Of a stretch of 63,922 bases of DNA, positions 7,563 to 15,317 are shown piece after piece (the first letter of the stretch is position 1; each line of letters begins with the position of its first letter). The DNA lies in NCBI GenBank assembly GCA_020025515.1, contig JAHHRZ010000011.1:1-63922 (forward strand), given 5' to 3'. The notes beneath the pieces are model-generated. The model was not told the origin of the DNA. It searched no databases and saw nothing but the letters and a program-made list of their open reading frames with translations. Source of the stretch: Oscillospiraceae bacterium. GTDB lineage: Bacteria; Bacillota; Clostridia; Oscillospirales; Oscillospiraceae. A program made the translations under genes and the position numbers.

Positions 7563-8370
7563 AATTGATTCCCTCCATCAAATCTGTTTCGGTTAGGTTA
7601 AACATGGCATCGATGAGATCCGTGCGGAAGGTGGCGTTTCCGGTGCCCTGCTTCAGCCGCCTTTTTTCTGCCAGCTCTCCGCAGACCCCCATGGCTCCCA
7701 TGGCGGCACAGGCGGCGGAAAAGGGATCTTTTGGCATTGCTCCGCAGAATGCACCCATCAGGGCGCTGAGCATACAGCCGCTTCCGGTCATTCTGGCCAT
7801 GGTAGCACAGCCGTTGCGAAGCACCACGGTCTCGTCCCCGTTGGAAATCACATCCAGTTTTCCCGATACTGCAATGACACTGTCGGTTTTCTGGGCCAGA
7901 AAGCGGAGCATTTCCACAGAGGCCGGGAGCGTTTCTTCGGTAATCACATCCAGCGTGCTCACATCTACACCGGCACTGAGACCACGGCGCCCTGCCAGGG
8001 CACGAATTTCGGAGGCATTGCCCCGAATAACAGAAAACCGCACCTGTTCCAGCAGCCGAGCTGCCAGACTGCGGCGCAGTGTGGTGCTGCCTGCGCCCAC
8101 TGGGTCCAATATCACAGGCGTTGCCAGGGCATTGGCCTTTTTTCCGGCCAGAACCATGGAATCCACCCATTCAATGGCCCCCAGATTGCACACCAAAGCC
8201 TGGGCCCCGCATACGGCTTCCTCTACCTCCCGGATGTCGTGGGCCATGGAGGGGGAGCCGCCGGAGGCCAAAATCATATTGGCGCAGTCGTTGACGGTTA
8301 CAAAATTGGTGATGCACTGCACCAGGGGTGCCAGAGAACGAACATTTTTTAAGGCCAAATCAAACTCCAT
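7546..8370 (-). CDS. thiM: Hydroxyethylthiazole kinase
   Basis: This 274-residue kinase phosphorylates the thiazole moiety (THZ) for salvage. Characteristic segments are VQCITNFVTVNDCAN near the N-terminus, the ATP-site PVILDPVGAG and the C-terminal ARMTGSGCMLSAL with the conserved glycine loop and cysteine. The ATG at 8370 is favoured with an AAAGGA site about 8 bases upstream; the GTG one codon earlier is the alternative. It follows thiW after 13 bases. Confidence 0.93.
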   Translation of the reverse strand: MEFDLALKNVRSLAPLVQCITNFVTVNDCANMILASGGSPSMAHDIREVEEAVCGAQALVCNLGAIEWVDSMVLAGKKANALATPVILDPVGAGSTTLRRSLAARLLEQVRFSVIRGNASEIRALAGRRGLSAGVDVSTLDVITEETLPASVEMLRFLAQKTDSVIAVSGKLDVISNGDETVVLRNGCATMARMTGSGCMLSALMGAFCGAMPKDPFSAACAAMGAMGVCGELAEKRRLKQGTGNATFRTDLIDAMFNLTETDLMEGINYEIYK

Positions 8371-8383
8371 CACAGGTTTCCTT

Positions 8384-8890
8384 TCAACGGTTCAGCTGTT
8401 CTGTCAGGCGGTGCAAAGTGCCGCTGCGTTTGAGAATCAGAAGCACCAGCACACCCATGGCGGCCCCAACCAAAGCGGAGGGGGCATAGTAAGGGATATA
8501 AAAGAAGGGGGATTGGGCGTCCAGCGCATAAAACCACTTCATCAGGGGATAGGATACCAGTGCGCCGATGATTGCGGTTCCAATGAATTCGCCCACAAAG
8601 ACCAGATAAATGTTTTTGGTCTTTCGGTAGACCAGGCCGCCCAGAATGGGGCCAAAGACAGCGCCTGCAATGGCCTGAATGGTGCGGCCCGAAATCATCC
8701 GCATAACTCCGGCCAATAATGCGGCAAGGCAGCCATACCAGGGCCCCAGAAACACCGCAGCCAGCACATTCACAAAATGCTGAAAGGGCGCCATAGAGGG
8801 GAAGTACACAAAGGTACTCAGTACGAATGCAAGCCCTGCCAGAGTGGCGGTGAGGACCATTTTACGGATGGATAGTTGACGATGCTTCAT
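8384..8890 (-). CDS. thiW: ECF transporter S component ThiW (thiazole precursor)
   Basis: This 168-residue integral membrane protein has about five hydrophobic helices and is the first gene of the TPP-controlled operon. Its features (MAPFQHFVNVLAAVFLGPWY, then RMISGRTIQAIAGAVFGP) match the ThiW group of ECF S components predicted to import hydroxyethylthiazole, which fits its position beside thiM. The ATG at 8890 has an AGGAGAG site; upstream in-frame ATGs lie inside the terminator hairpin. The ECF energising module is not in the window. Confidence 0.85.
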   Translation of the reverse strand: MKHRQLSIRKMVLTATLAGLAFVLSTFVYFPSMAPFQHFVNVLAAVFLGPWYGCLAALLAGVMRMISGRTIQAIAGAVFGPILGGLVYRKTKNIYLVFVGEFIGTAIIGALVSYPLMKWFYALDAQSPFFYIPYYAPSALVGAAMGVLVLLILKRSGTLHRLTEQLNR

Positions 8891-8903
8891 AGAATCTCTC
8901 CTG

Positions 8904-8942
8904 CAAAAAAAGTGGGAAATCACCGACTTGGCAATTTCCCAC
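8904..8942 (-). terminator. Attenuator terminator of the TPP riboswitch
   Basis: On the minus strand GTGGGAAAT and ATTTCCCAC form the base of a strong hairpin followed by seven T residues, between the aptamer and thiW. TPP binding should favour this terminator. Confidence 0.88.
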
Positions 8943-8961
8943 ATAGACTGCAAATAAAAGA

Positions 8962-9060
8962 TGGGTTCCCTACGTTGGCATTATCCAAATCAGGTTCATG
9001 GGTCGAAGGCAGTACCTTCCTCTCAGCCTGTCTGAAATACAAGTTCACAAGCTCCCCTTA
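8962..9060 (-). promoter_or_regulatory. TPP riboswitch (THI element)
   Basis: The minus strand carries GGGGAGC at the 5' side, the invariant GGCTGAGAGG, then GACCCATGAACCTGAT and TGGATAATGCCAACGTAGGGAA at the 3' side (read in pieces), which are the diagnostic THI-box blocks. It precedes an attenuator and thiW and should repress the thiamine salvage and transport operon when TPP is abundant. Confidence 0.95.
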
Positions 9061-9076
9061 TACAAATTTCACACTT

Positions 9077-9105
9077 ATTCTACATCCAACCCCAAAGAAT
9101 TGCAA
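9077..9105 (-). promoter_or_regulatory. Promoter of the thiamine operon
   Basis: TTGCAA (9100-9105) and TAGAAT (9077-9082) on the minus strand are spaced by 17 bases and lie just upstream of the TPP aptamer. Confidence 0.7.
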
Positions 9106-9336
9106 GTGCAGAATTTAAGCCTCCTTTACAGGCTGCATCCGGGAGTTATGCCCTGCCTGTCCGTACTGGTGGAGTTTACCGTATCTATGAAAAGTGGGAC
9201 TCTATCCGCTGACCCACAAAAGAGCAAATTTCGCTGGCTGTGCGGTTACGGCTTCCTTTTATTCTCCATACAAAGCAGTCCACCGGTTCTGCATCAGGCA
9301 GAGCCGGTGGATTGTTTCCCGTATCCATACGAAATT
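9106..9336. other. Intergenic stretch with EamA-gene terminator (9280-9310)
   Basis: No gene was recognised. A stable hairpin (CCACCGG with CCGGTGG, 9280-9310, plus inner pairs) lies 26 bases past the stop of the minus-strand transporter gene and is its likely terminator, although the minus-strand tail (ACTGCTTTG) is not T-rich. Confidence 0.55.
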
Positions 9337-10182
9337 TTATTTGACAGAGGCAGCCGCCCTGGCACTGAGCACATTATATGCCAGTACGGTGCCGATGACA
9401 ATGACAGCCCCCACCATGGCCAGAGGGCCAATGGCTTCCCGGAAGAAGATTGCCACCAGAATGGGATTCAGAATGGGCTCAATGCCCGTGATGAGGCTGG
9501 CGGTGAGAGGAGGGGTGTTCTTGAGACCGATGCACATGATCACATAGGCAAGACCCACCTGAAACACACCCAGCAGAACCACACTGAGAAGCGCCTGGGC
9601 TCCAAAGTCCGTTTCGCCCATGACAGAGGGAATCCCCACCAGAGCGCAAATCACATTTCCGAAAAACACAGAGGAAATGGGGTCTGCGTCAGGAAGATCA
9701 TTCAGAAGAAATACACCTGCATAGGTAAGACCGGCGCAAAGGGCCAGAAGGTTTCCCAGCATGTTGCCGGCACCGATGCCGTCTACAAAGAAGAAGACCA
9801 CGCCCACAATCACCACGGCGCAGCTGATCAGCTCCATCTTTTTGGGTTTCTTCTTCCAGAAAATCATAGACAGCACAATCACAAAGATGGGAGCGGTAAA
9901 CTGCAAAACAATGGCATTTGCGGCGGTCGTCAGGGTGTTGGCCAGAGAATAGAGCAGGCAGGTGCCGCCTACAAAAAAGCTGCCCAAAAGAACCCAGCGG
10001 TTGAGCTTCAGCCTGTGCTTTGTAAGCAACAGATAGGCACCTACCACAAACAGGGCGATGAAGCATCTGGCCCCATTGATGCTGAAACCGTTCCAGGGGC
10101 TCATTTTAATAAAGAGACCACCTGTACTGAGCAAAAGAGCCGAGAGAAATACCCACAATGGGCCTACCTGATTCCGTTTCAT
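9337..10182 (-). CDS. EamA/DMT-family transporter
   Basis: This 281-residue protein has ten predicted membrane helices arranged as two EamA repeats, the hallmark of the drug/metabolite transporter superfamily of the cytoplasmic membrane. The repeat boundary lies near the FFVDGIGAGNMLGNLLALCAG region and the second repeat ends with the typical ALLGEPILNP-like segment (TGIEPILNPILVAIFFRE). The ATG at 10182 is chosen because a GGAG site lies 11 bases upstream; the GTG/ATG three to four codons earlier overlap it. Its substrate is unknown. It lies between the thiamine operon and a B12-riboswitch locus, but carries neither control element itself. Confidence 0.85.
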   Translation of the reverse strand: MKRNQVGPLWVFLSALLLSTGGLFIKMSPWNGFSINGARCFIALFVVGAYLLLTKHRLKLNRWVLLGSFFVGGTCLLYSLANTLTTAANAIVLQFTAPIFVIVLSMIFWKKKPKKMELISCAVVIVGVVFFFVDGIGAGNMLGNLLALCAGLTYAGVFLLNDLPDADPISSVFFGNVICALVGIPSVMGETDFGAQALLSVVLLGVFQVGLAYVIMCIGLKNTPPLTASLITGIEPILNPILVAIFFREAIGPLAMVGAVIVIGTVLAYNVLSARAAASVK

Positions 10183-10424
10183 GAAAATCATCACTCCAAA
10201 TTTCTAAAGTAATCAGACAGAATCAAAGGCGGACTCCGTCATATCCGGCCTATTCTATCACATAATGCCGTGTTTTGTAATATGGAATGGGGGATTCTAA
10301 AGACAATTTTTTGCAGACTCCATGGGTCCTTTCTTGTTCACAATCCATAAGCTGTCCAAGAAGAAAGGCCGGAAGGGCAGAGTCCGGAACATATCAGGCC
10401 GCTTTTATTTTTTTAAAATTGTAC

Positions 10425-10453
10425 TTGCATTTTGCAAGACCATGGACTATACT
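10425..10453 (+). promoter_or_regulatory. Promoter of the first cobalamin riboswitch
   Basis: TTGCAT (10425-10430) and TATACT (10448-10453) are separated by exactly 17 bases; the transcript would start at about 10460, where the riboswitch begins. Confidence 0.72.
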
Positions 10454-10459
10454 GGTACT

Positions 10460-10668
10460 AACAAATACGAGCAGAGGCTCCAAGGCTGTAAAGGCGAGAG
10501 TCAGGCGTTGGAGCTGAACAAGGGAATGGGGGAAGCCCCGCATTGACCAATACCGTGTGTGTTTAGGATCTTGTCCGTTGGTGAAAGCCAGTCATTGGGA
10601 GTCTCTCCTGAGAAGGCAGGGCAGGAATCTGTTGAGACACGAGCCGGGAGACCTACTGTGATCGTCAG
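10460..10668 (+). promoter_or_regulatory. Divergent cobalamin riboswitch without an adjacent gene
   Basis: The 3' half matches the cobalamin aptamer well: GTGAAAGCCAGTCATTGGGA, then GAGAAGGCAGGGCAGG, then GAGACACGAGCCGGGAGACC followed by T. The 5' half is diverged, with GGGAATGGGGGAAGCCCC in place of the usual GGGAA...GGTGA core. It has its own promoter. No coding frame with a ribosome site follows for about 500 bases; the next plausible gene is the His-rich protein at 11175. Confidence 0.72.
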
Positions 10669-10699
10669 AATGTTATCAAAAATGGTTATGGTGATATTC

Positions 10700-10740
10700 C
10701 TCCCCAATTTGGGGGCTGCACTGTAGCCATTATTTTTTAT
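10700..10740 (+). terminator. Candidate terminator after the first cobalamin riboswitch
   Basis: CCCCAA/TTGGGG and a short GGCT...AGCC hairpin (10714-10728) are followed by ATTATTTTTTATT. The stems are short but the position after a B12 aptamer and the T tract suit an attenuator. Confidence 0.45.
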
Positions 10741-10828
10741 TCATTTGCCCAACTGCATTTCGGCTGTTCCCCCCTGCAGCTGAGTGCTTTTGTAGAAGCG
10801 GCAGACCCAAAGCTGCCGAAGAAAAAGA

Positions 10829-10868
10829 CCCTCGGGTATCGGTCCGAAAGACAGCCGATGCCCGGGGG
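10829..10868 (-). terminator. Strong hairpin with minus-strand T tract
   Basis: A 14-bp stem with G-U pairs (CCCTCGGGTATCGG, 10829-10842, with CCGATGCCCGGGGG, 10855-10868) is followed on the minus strand by TCTTTTTCTTC. It looks like a terminator, yet no minus-strand gene was found upstream of it, so it may end a small RNA. Confidence 0.45.
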
Positions 10869-10968
10869 CCTCTAAAAATGTAATATTATATCCCCCGGGG
10901 ACGCTTCCAATTTTATAACATAAATGGTATCATTTAATCGTCGATTCCTCCACGATCCTTCTATTTTT

Positions 10969-11020
10969 CATGGAAAACACCACACTATTTGGGGAAGAAA
11001 TAGTGTGGTGCTTTTCCATG
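10969..11020. repeat. Long inverted repeat in gene-poor region
   Basis: CATGGAAAACACCACACTAT plus TT (10969-10990) pairs with its complement at 10998-11020 around a 7-base loop, with a single bulged base. Both flanks carry short T/A tracts, so it could be a bidirectional terminator or the core of a small RNA or mini-element. GC palindromes of the type CCCCCGGGG lie at 10861, 10890 and 11028 around it. Confidence 0.6.
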
Positions 11021-11174
11021 GCCATATCCCCCCGGGGGGCTTATCAGAGGAGGGTTTTTGTGTTATCCTTGGCATTGTATATACGGAAACGGCGCAATCG
11101 GGAGCATAGAACCGGGTCAGCAGTGACTTGCGGCGTTTGCGTATCCCACGATAATGTAAATGGAGTTGTTATTT

Positions 11175-11447
11175 ATGGACCACATTCACGATCATCCTCA
11201 TACCCACCCAGAGGAACATTCTCACGATCATGGACATACCCATCCACAGGCTGCTCCTACTGATATTGAGCAGACGAAAGCATTGCTTTCTTACATGGTG
11301 CATCATAATGAACACCATGCGGAAGAACTGGCAAATCTGCTGGATTCCCTGCCGGAGAAGGCCCAAAAGCGGCTGACCATGGCAATCGGGACCTTTGAAG
11401 CCGCCAATGTGGAGCTTCAGGATGTTCTGGAATGCCTGGATGAATAG
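11175..11447 (+). CDS. Histidine-rich metal-binding protein, cobalt/B12-associated type
   Basis: This 90-residue protein starts with a His-rich tail of about 25 residues (MDHIHDHPHTHPEEHSHDHG) and continues as a helical domain (KALLSYMVHHNEHHAEELAN...) without membrane helices. The N-terminus should bind transition metals such as Co, Ni or Zn. Similar small proteins with a His tail plus an LxxYMxxHNxxHAxEL domain are, from memory, found beside cobalt uptake and cobalamin genes of Clostridia. The ATG at 11175 has a GGAG site 9 bases upstream; the ATG at 11160 does not. It points away from the riboswitch at 10460 by 500 bases and sits next to the cobalamin operon's end. A cobalt store or chaperone is inference. 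Confidence 0.75.
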   Translation: MDHIHDHPHTHPEEHSHDHGHTHPQAAPTDIEQTKALLSYMVHHNEHHAEELANLLDSLPEKAQKRLTMAIGTFEAANVELQDVLECLDE

Positions 11448-11459
11448 GAATTTCCCCAT

Positions 11460-11503
11460 AAGAGACAGACACTTCCCGGTTTGGCAGTGTCTGTCTTATT
11501 TTT
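11460..11503 (+). terminator. Intrinsic terminator of the His-rich gene
   Basis: AGACAGACACT-type arms (ACAGACACT with AGTGTCTGT) form a hairpin followed by CTTATTTTTTGCTTTTT on the plus strand. It also separates the gene from the convergent hemL operon. Confidence 0.85.
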
Positions 11504-11552
11504 TGCTTTTTCCAAGGAAAGGGAGCGGCGGTGTCTGGTGAATTTTTAGGGC

Positions 11553-12839
11553 CTATGGGTATAAGATACCAAAAACAGTTTTGGCTTTGGCGATGGTTTC
11601 CTCAATGTCCTGCTGAGTATGGGCAAAAGAGAGGAACATGGCTTCAAACTGGGCAGGAGCCAGATAGATGCCGCGCTCCAGCATGAGGCCAAAGTAAGCG
11701 GCATATTTCTTCAGATCGCTGCGATTTGCGCCTGCGAAGGACGCAACACAATCCGGTGTGAAGAAGGGTGCCACCAGACTTCCCACCTGGTTGATCTGCA
11801 CACCGGCCCCGGCTTCTGCTGCGGCCTGACGCATCCCGTGGGCCAGGGTATTGGCCTTCTGCTCGATTTCGGTGTATACCTCCGGATGCTCGTTGAGATA
11901 GGTGAGCTGGGCAAGACCTGCGGCCATGGCAACGGGATTTCCCGCCAGAGTACCGGCCTGATACACAGAGCCGCAGGGGGCAATGTGCTCCATCAGCGCA
12001 CGACTGCCGCAGTAAGCGCCTACGGGCATACCGCCGCCGATGATTTTGCCGAAGGTGACCAGATCAGCCCGCACATGGAAATAGCTCTGGGCGCCGCCTT
12101 TGGCAAGGCGGAAGCCGGTGATGACCTCATCAAAAATCAAAAGTGCCCCGTTTTTGTCGCAAATGCGCCGCAGCCCTTCCAAAAATCCGGGTTGAGGGCC
12201 CACAACGCCCATATTGGCGGCTACAGGCTCCACAATGATACAGGCAATTTCATTGGGGTTTTCGTCGAACAGACGCTGCACGCTTTCCAAATCGTTGTAT
12301 TGTGCCGTCAGGGTGTCCTTGGCGGTTCCCACGGGAACACCGGCGGAGTTCGGACAGCCGCCATCCATGGCAGAGGAGCCTGCCTTGACCAGCATACAGT
12401 CGCTGTGTCCATGGTAGCAGCCTTCAAACTTTATGATTTTATCCCGACCTGTGGCACCTCTGGCCAGACGAAGGGCAGACATGACAGCCTCAGTGCCGGA
12501 GTTTACCATGCGAACCATTTCGATGTTGGGAACCATCCGGGTCATAAGCTCGGCAATTTCCACCTCTCTTTCGGTGGGGGCACCGAAGGAAAGACCGTCA
12601 ACAATGGCTTTTTCAACGGCCTGCCGGATGACGGGGTGGTTATGGCCCAGAATCATGGGGCCCCAGGAACAGACATAGTCGATATATTTATGGTCGTCCA
12701 CATCCCAGATATAGGCGCCGTCGGCTCTGGCAATGAAGCGAGGGGTCAGGCCCACCGCACGATAAGCTCTGACCGGGCTGTTGACACCGCCGGGAAGCAC
12801 CTGCTTTGCCCGGGCGAAGAGGGAAGAAGAAGTATCCAT
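11553..12839 (-). CDS. hemL: Glutamate-1-semialdehyde 2,1-aminomutase
   Basis: This 428-residue PLP enzyme forms 5-aminolevulinate from glutamate-1-semialdehyde. The N-terminus MDTSSSLFARAKQVLPGGVN, the SWGPMILGH segment, the PLP lysine in VTFGKIIGGG (K265) and the acidic LLIFDEVITGFR confirm class III aminotransferase of the GSAM group. The ATG at 12839 overlaps the hemB stop (TAATG) and has an AAAGGAG site. It is the last gene of the B12-riboswitch operon and, with HemA, supplies ALA by the C5 pathway. Confidence 0.95.
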   Translation of the reverse strand: MDTSSSLFARAKQVLPGGVNSPVRAYRAVGLTPRFIARADGAYIWDVDDHKYIDYVCSWGPMILGHNHPVIRQAVEKAIVDGLSFGAPTEREVEIAELMTRMVPNIEMVRMVNSGTEAVMSALRLARGATGRDKIIKFEGCYHGHSDCMLVKAGSSAMDGGCPNSAGVPVGTAKDTLTAQYNDLESVQRLFDENPNEIACIIVEPVAANMGVVGPQPGFLEGLRRICDKNGALLIFDEVITGFRLAKGGAQSYFHVRADLVTFGKIIGGGMPVGAYCGSRALMEHIAPCGSVYQAGTLAGNPVAMAAGLAQLTYLNEHPEVYTEIEQKANTLAHGMRQAAAEAGAGVQINQVGSLVAPFFTPDCVASFAGANRSDLKKYAAYFGLMLERGIYLAPAQFEAMFLSFAHTQQDIEETIAKAKTVFGILYP

Positions 12840-13822
12840 TACCCGATATCTCCTTTCTGAATGGCTGCGGCCAGCTCCTTGGCATAATAAGTAATGAGGA
12901 TATTGGCACCCGCGCGGAACACCGACAGGGCAGATTCGCACATGATTCTGTATTCATCCACAAGACCTGCCTGTGCGGCGGCCTTAATCATGGCGTATTC
13001 CCCGGAGACGGAGTAAGCTGCCATGGGAACCTCAAAGGCATCGGAACATTCCCGGATAATATCCAGATAGGAAAGAGCGGGCTTGACCATGATGATGTCC
13101 GCACCCTCTTCCACATCCAAAGCACATTCTTTCAGCGCTTCTTTCCGGTTATGGGGGTCCATCTGGTAACCTTTGCGGTCACCAAAGGAGGGGGCAGACC
13201 CGGCTGCTGACCGGAAGGGACCATAAAATGCAGAGGCGTATTTGGCGGAATAGGCCATAATGGGGATATTCTGGTATCCGGCTTCGTCCAGGGTGTGGCG
13301 AATGGCAGCCACCCGGCCGTCCATCATGTCGGAGGGCGCAACCATGTCGGCACCTGCCACGGCATGGGACAGTGCGGTTTTTGCCAGCAGCTCCAGGGTC
13401 TGGTCGTTGTCTACCTCATGGCCGCACAGAGCACCGCAATGGCCGTGGTCTGTATACTCGCACATACATACATCTGTAATCACATAAAAATCAGGATAGC
13501 GTGCCTTGATTTTCCCAATGGCCTGCTGAATGACTCCCTTAGGGTCCCAGGCGGAGGAACCAAGGGCATCTTTGTGGGCGGGAATACCGAACAGGATGCA
13601 GCTGCTGACACCGGCATCCACACACTGGGCGATTCCTTCCTCCACGGTGTCCAGACCGTAGCGATACTGTCCGGGCAGAGATTCAATGGGCTGCTTTCCG
13701 GACAGGGTTTCTTCCACGAAAATGGGGTAAACAAGACTGTCCGGGGAAAGTCTGGTTTCTCGGCACATGCGCCGAATCACATCGCCGTTTCTCAGGCGGC
13801 GGGGTCTGTGTACAAGTTCCAT
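12839..13822 (-). CDS. hemB: Porphobilinogen synthase
   Basis: This 327-residue enzyme condenses two ALA to porphobilinogen. Schiff-base lysines are at K194 (YSAKYASAFYGPFR) and K247 (IMVKPALSYLD). The cysteine set in DVCMCEYTDHGHCG (C119, C121, C129) marks the zinc-dependent type. The ATG at 13822 follows AAGGAG by 6 bases. It begins one base after the cobA/hemD stop, so translation is probably coupled. Confidence 0.95.
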   Translation of the reverse strand: MELVHRPRRLRNGDVIRRMCRETRLSPDSLVYPIFVEETLSGKQPIESLPGQYRYGLDTVEEGIAQCVDAGVSSCILFGIPAHKDALGSSAWDPKGVIQQAIGKIKARYPDFYVITDVCMCEYTDHGHCGALCGHEVDNDQTLELLAKTALSHAVAGADMVAPSDMMDGRVAAIRHTLDEAGYQNIPIMAYSAKYASAFYGPFRSAAGSAPSFGDRKGYQMDPHNRKEALKECALDVEEGADIIMVKPALSYLDIIRECSDAFEVPMAAYSVSGEYAMIKAAAQAGLVDEYRIMCESALSVFRAGANILITYYAKELAAAIQKGDIG

Positions 13823-13823
13823 A

Positions 13824-15317
13824 CTATACTCCTTCCATAATCCGTTCAATCAGCGACTCAATGGTTGCCTCTTTGGCGGTAATGGTGTGCAGATGATATT
13901 TTTTTGCCTCCGCTTCTGTTTGCGCCCCAATACAGGCGGCAATGATCCGGGAGTAATCTGCGTTTCCCAAAGCAGATACAAACCCCGTGACAGTGGAGGC
14001 ACTGGTGAAGGTAACAATGGGAGGCGTTTCCTGTTCCAGCAGATTATGGATCTGCTCTGCCTCAGAGCAGGGATACCGTGTTTCATAGCAGCGAACATCT
14101 TCATAGGGGATATGATTCCGCTCCAGGGCCTCCGTGAGGGCAGGGGTCCCCAACTGGGCCCGAACAATGAGGACAGGGCCCTGAGGCCGGGCCTCACACA
14201 GGGCTTCGCCCAGATGGGCACCGTCATAAACCGTTGGAATCAGGTCCGCACGCAGTCCGTATTTCCGCAGCTCCCGGTCTGTTCCGGGGCCGATGGCCGC
14301 GATTTTGATGCGGCCCAGGGCACGGACATCTCTGCCGGTTCGCAGCAGCAGGCCCATGAGCGTGGAAACCCCGGCAGGGCTTGTAAATGTCAGCCACTCA
14401 TAGGAATCAATCTGCTCCACTGCCAGATCCAGCTCTTGGCAGGGAACACAGGGAACGGTTTCAATGCAGGGAAACTCCGTTACCTCTGCGCCCAGGGCCC
14501 GCAGGCGGTTGGACAGGGTACCGGCCCGCTCTTTCGGCCGGGTCACAATGATGTTTTGACCTTTCAGGGGAAGCTTATCAAACCAGTCAAACTGGGAAGA
14601 CAACGAGCAGACCTTTCCCACAATAATAATAGAAGGACTTTTTACCTGCTCCGCTTCTGCCACGGCGGGAAGGGTGGAGATGGTGGCAAGAATGGGCCGC
14701 TGAGCGGGCGTGGTTCCCCGCTCCACCACCGCAGCCGGCATATCCGGGGCCATACCGGCCTGCAAAAGACCGGAGCAGATGTTGGAAAGGGCGGCAACGC
14801 CCATCAGAAATACCAGGGTTCCACCGGCCTGCACCAGTGCGTCAAAGCGGATATCCAAGGGCTTACCGGCCCTTTGATGACCGGTGATGATGTGCAGGGA
14901 AGAGCAGAAATCCCGATGGGTGACGGGAATGCCCCCATAGGCCGGAACCGCAATGGCAGAGGTGATGCCGGGAATCTCCTGGAAGGGAATCCCGTGCTGT
15001 GCCAGCAATTCCAGTTCTTCTCCGCCCCGGCCGAACAGGAAGGGATCTCCACCTTTCAGACGGACCACACGCTTGCCGGACCGGGCTTTTTCCAGAAGCA
15101 GGGTGTTGATCTGCTCCTGGGGCATAATGTGGTGGCTGGATTCCTTTCCCACATTGATCCGCTCCGCCTCAGGGGGGATCATGTCTAAAATGGCCTGACT
15201 TACCAGACGGTCATAGACAACAACCTCTGCGGATGCAATGGCCTGCCGTCCCTTGATGGTCAAAAGACCGGGATCACCGGGGCCGGCACCGACTAAAATC
15301 ACCTGTCCTGTTTTCAT
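13824..15317 (-). CDS. cobA/hemD: Fused uroporphyrinogen-III C-methyltransferase / uroporphyrinogen-III synthase
   Basis: This 497-residue protein has two domains. Residues 1 to about 245 are a SUMT (CobA) methyltransferase with VGAGPGDPGLLTIKG, VVYDRLVS, RLKGGDPFLFGRGGEE and PGITSAIA motifs, making precorrin-2 from uroporphyrinogen III with SAM. Residues about 250-497 are a HemD-type synthase (IIVTRPKERAGTLSNRL, WLTFTSPAGV, IVTFTSASTV), closing the macrocycle. Fusion of these consecutive steps is known in Clostridia. It overlaps hemC by 4 bases and almost touches hemB. The product precorrin-2 feeds the neighbouring dehydrogenase and then CbiK/CbiL. Confidence 0.94.
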   Translation of the reverse strand: MKTGQVILVGAGPGDPGLLTIKGRQAIASAEVVVYDRLVSQAILDMIPPEAERINVGKESSHHIMPQEQINTLLLEKARSGKRVVRLKGGDPFLFGRGGEELELLAQHGIPFQEIPGITSAIAVPAYGGIPVTHRDFCSSLHIITGHQRAGKPLDIRFDALVQAGGTLVFLMGVAALSNICSGLLQAGMAPDMPAAVVERGTTPAQRPILATISTLPAVAEAEQVKSPSIIIVGKVCSLSSQFDWFDKLPLKGQNIIVTRPKERAGTLSNRLRALGAEVTEFPCIETVPCVPCQELDLAVEQIDSYEWLTFTSPAGVSTLMGLLLRTGRDVRALGRIKIAAIGPGTDRELRKYGLRADLIPTVYDGAHLGEALCEARPQGPVLIVRAQLGTPALTEALERNHIPYEDVRCYETRYPCSEAEQIHNLLEQETPPIVTFTSASTVTGFVSALGNADYSRIIAACIGAQTEAEAKKYHLHTITAKEATIESLIERIMEGV

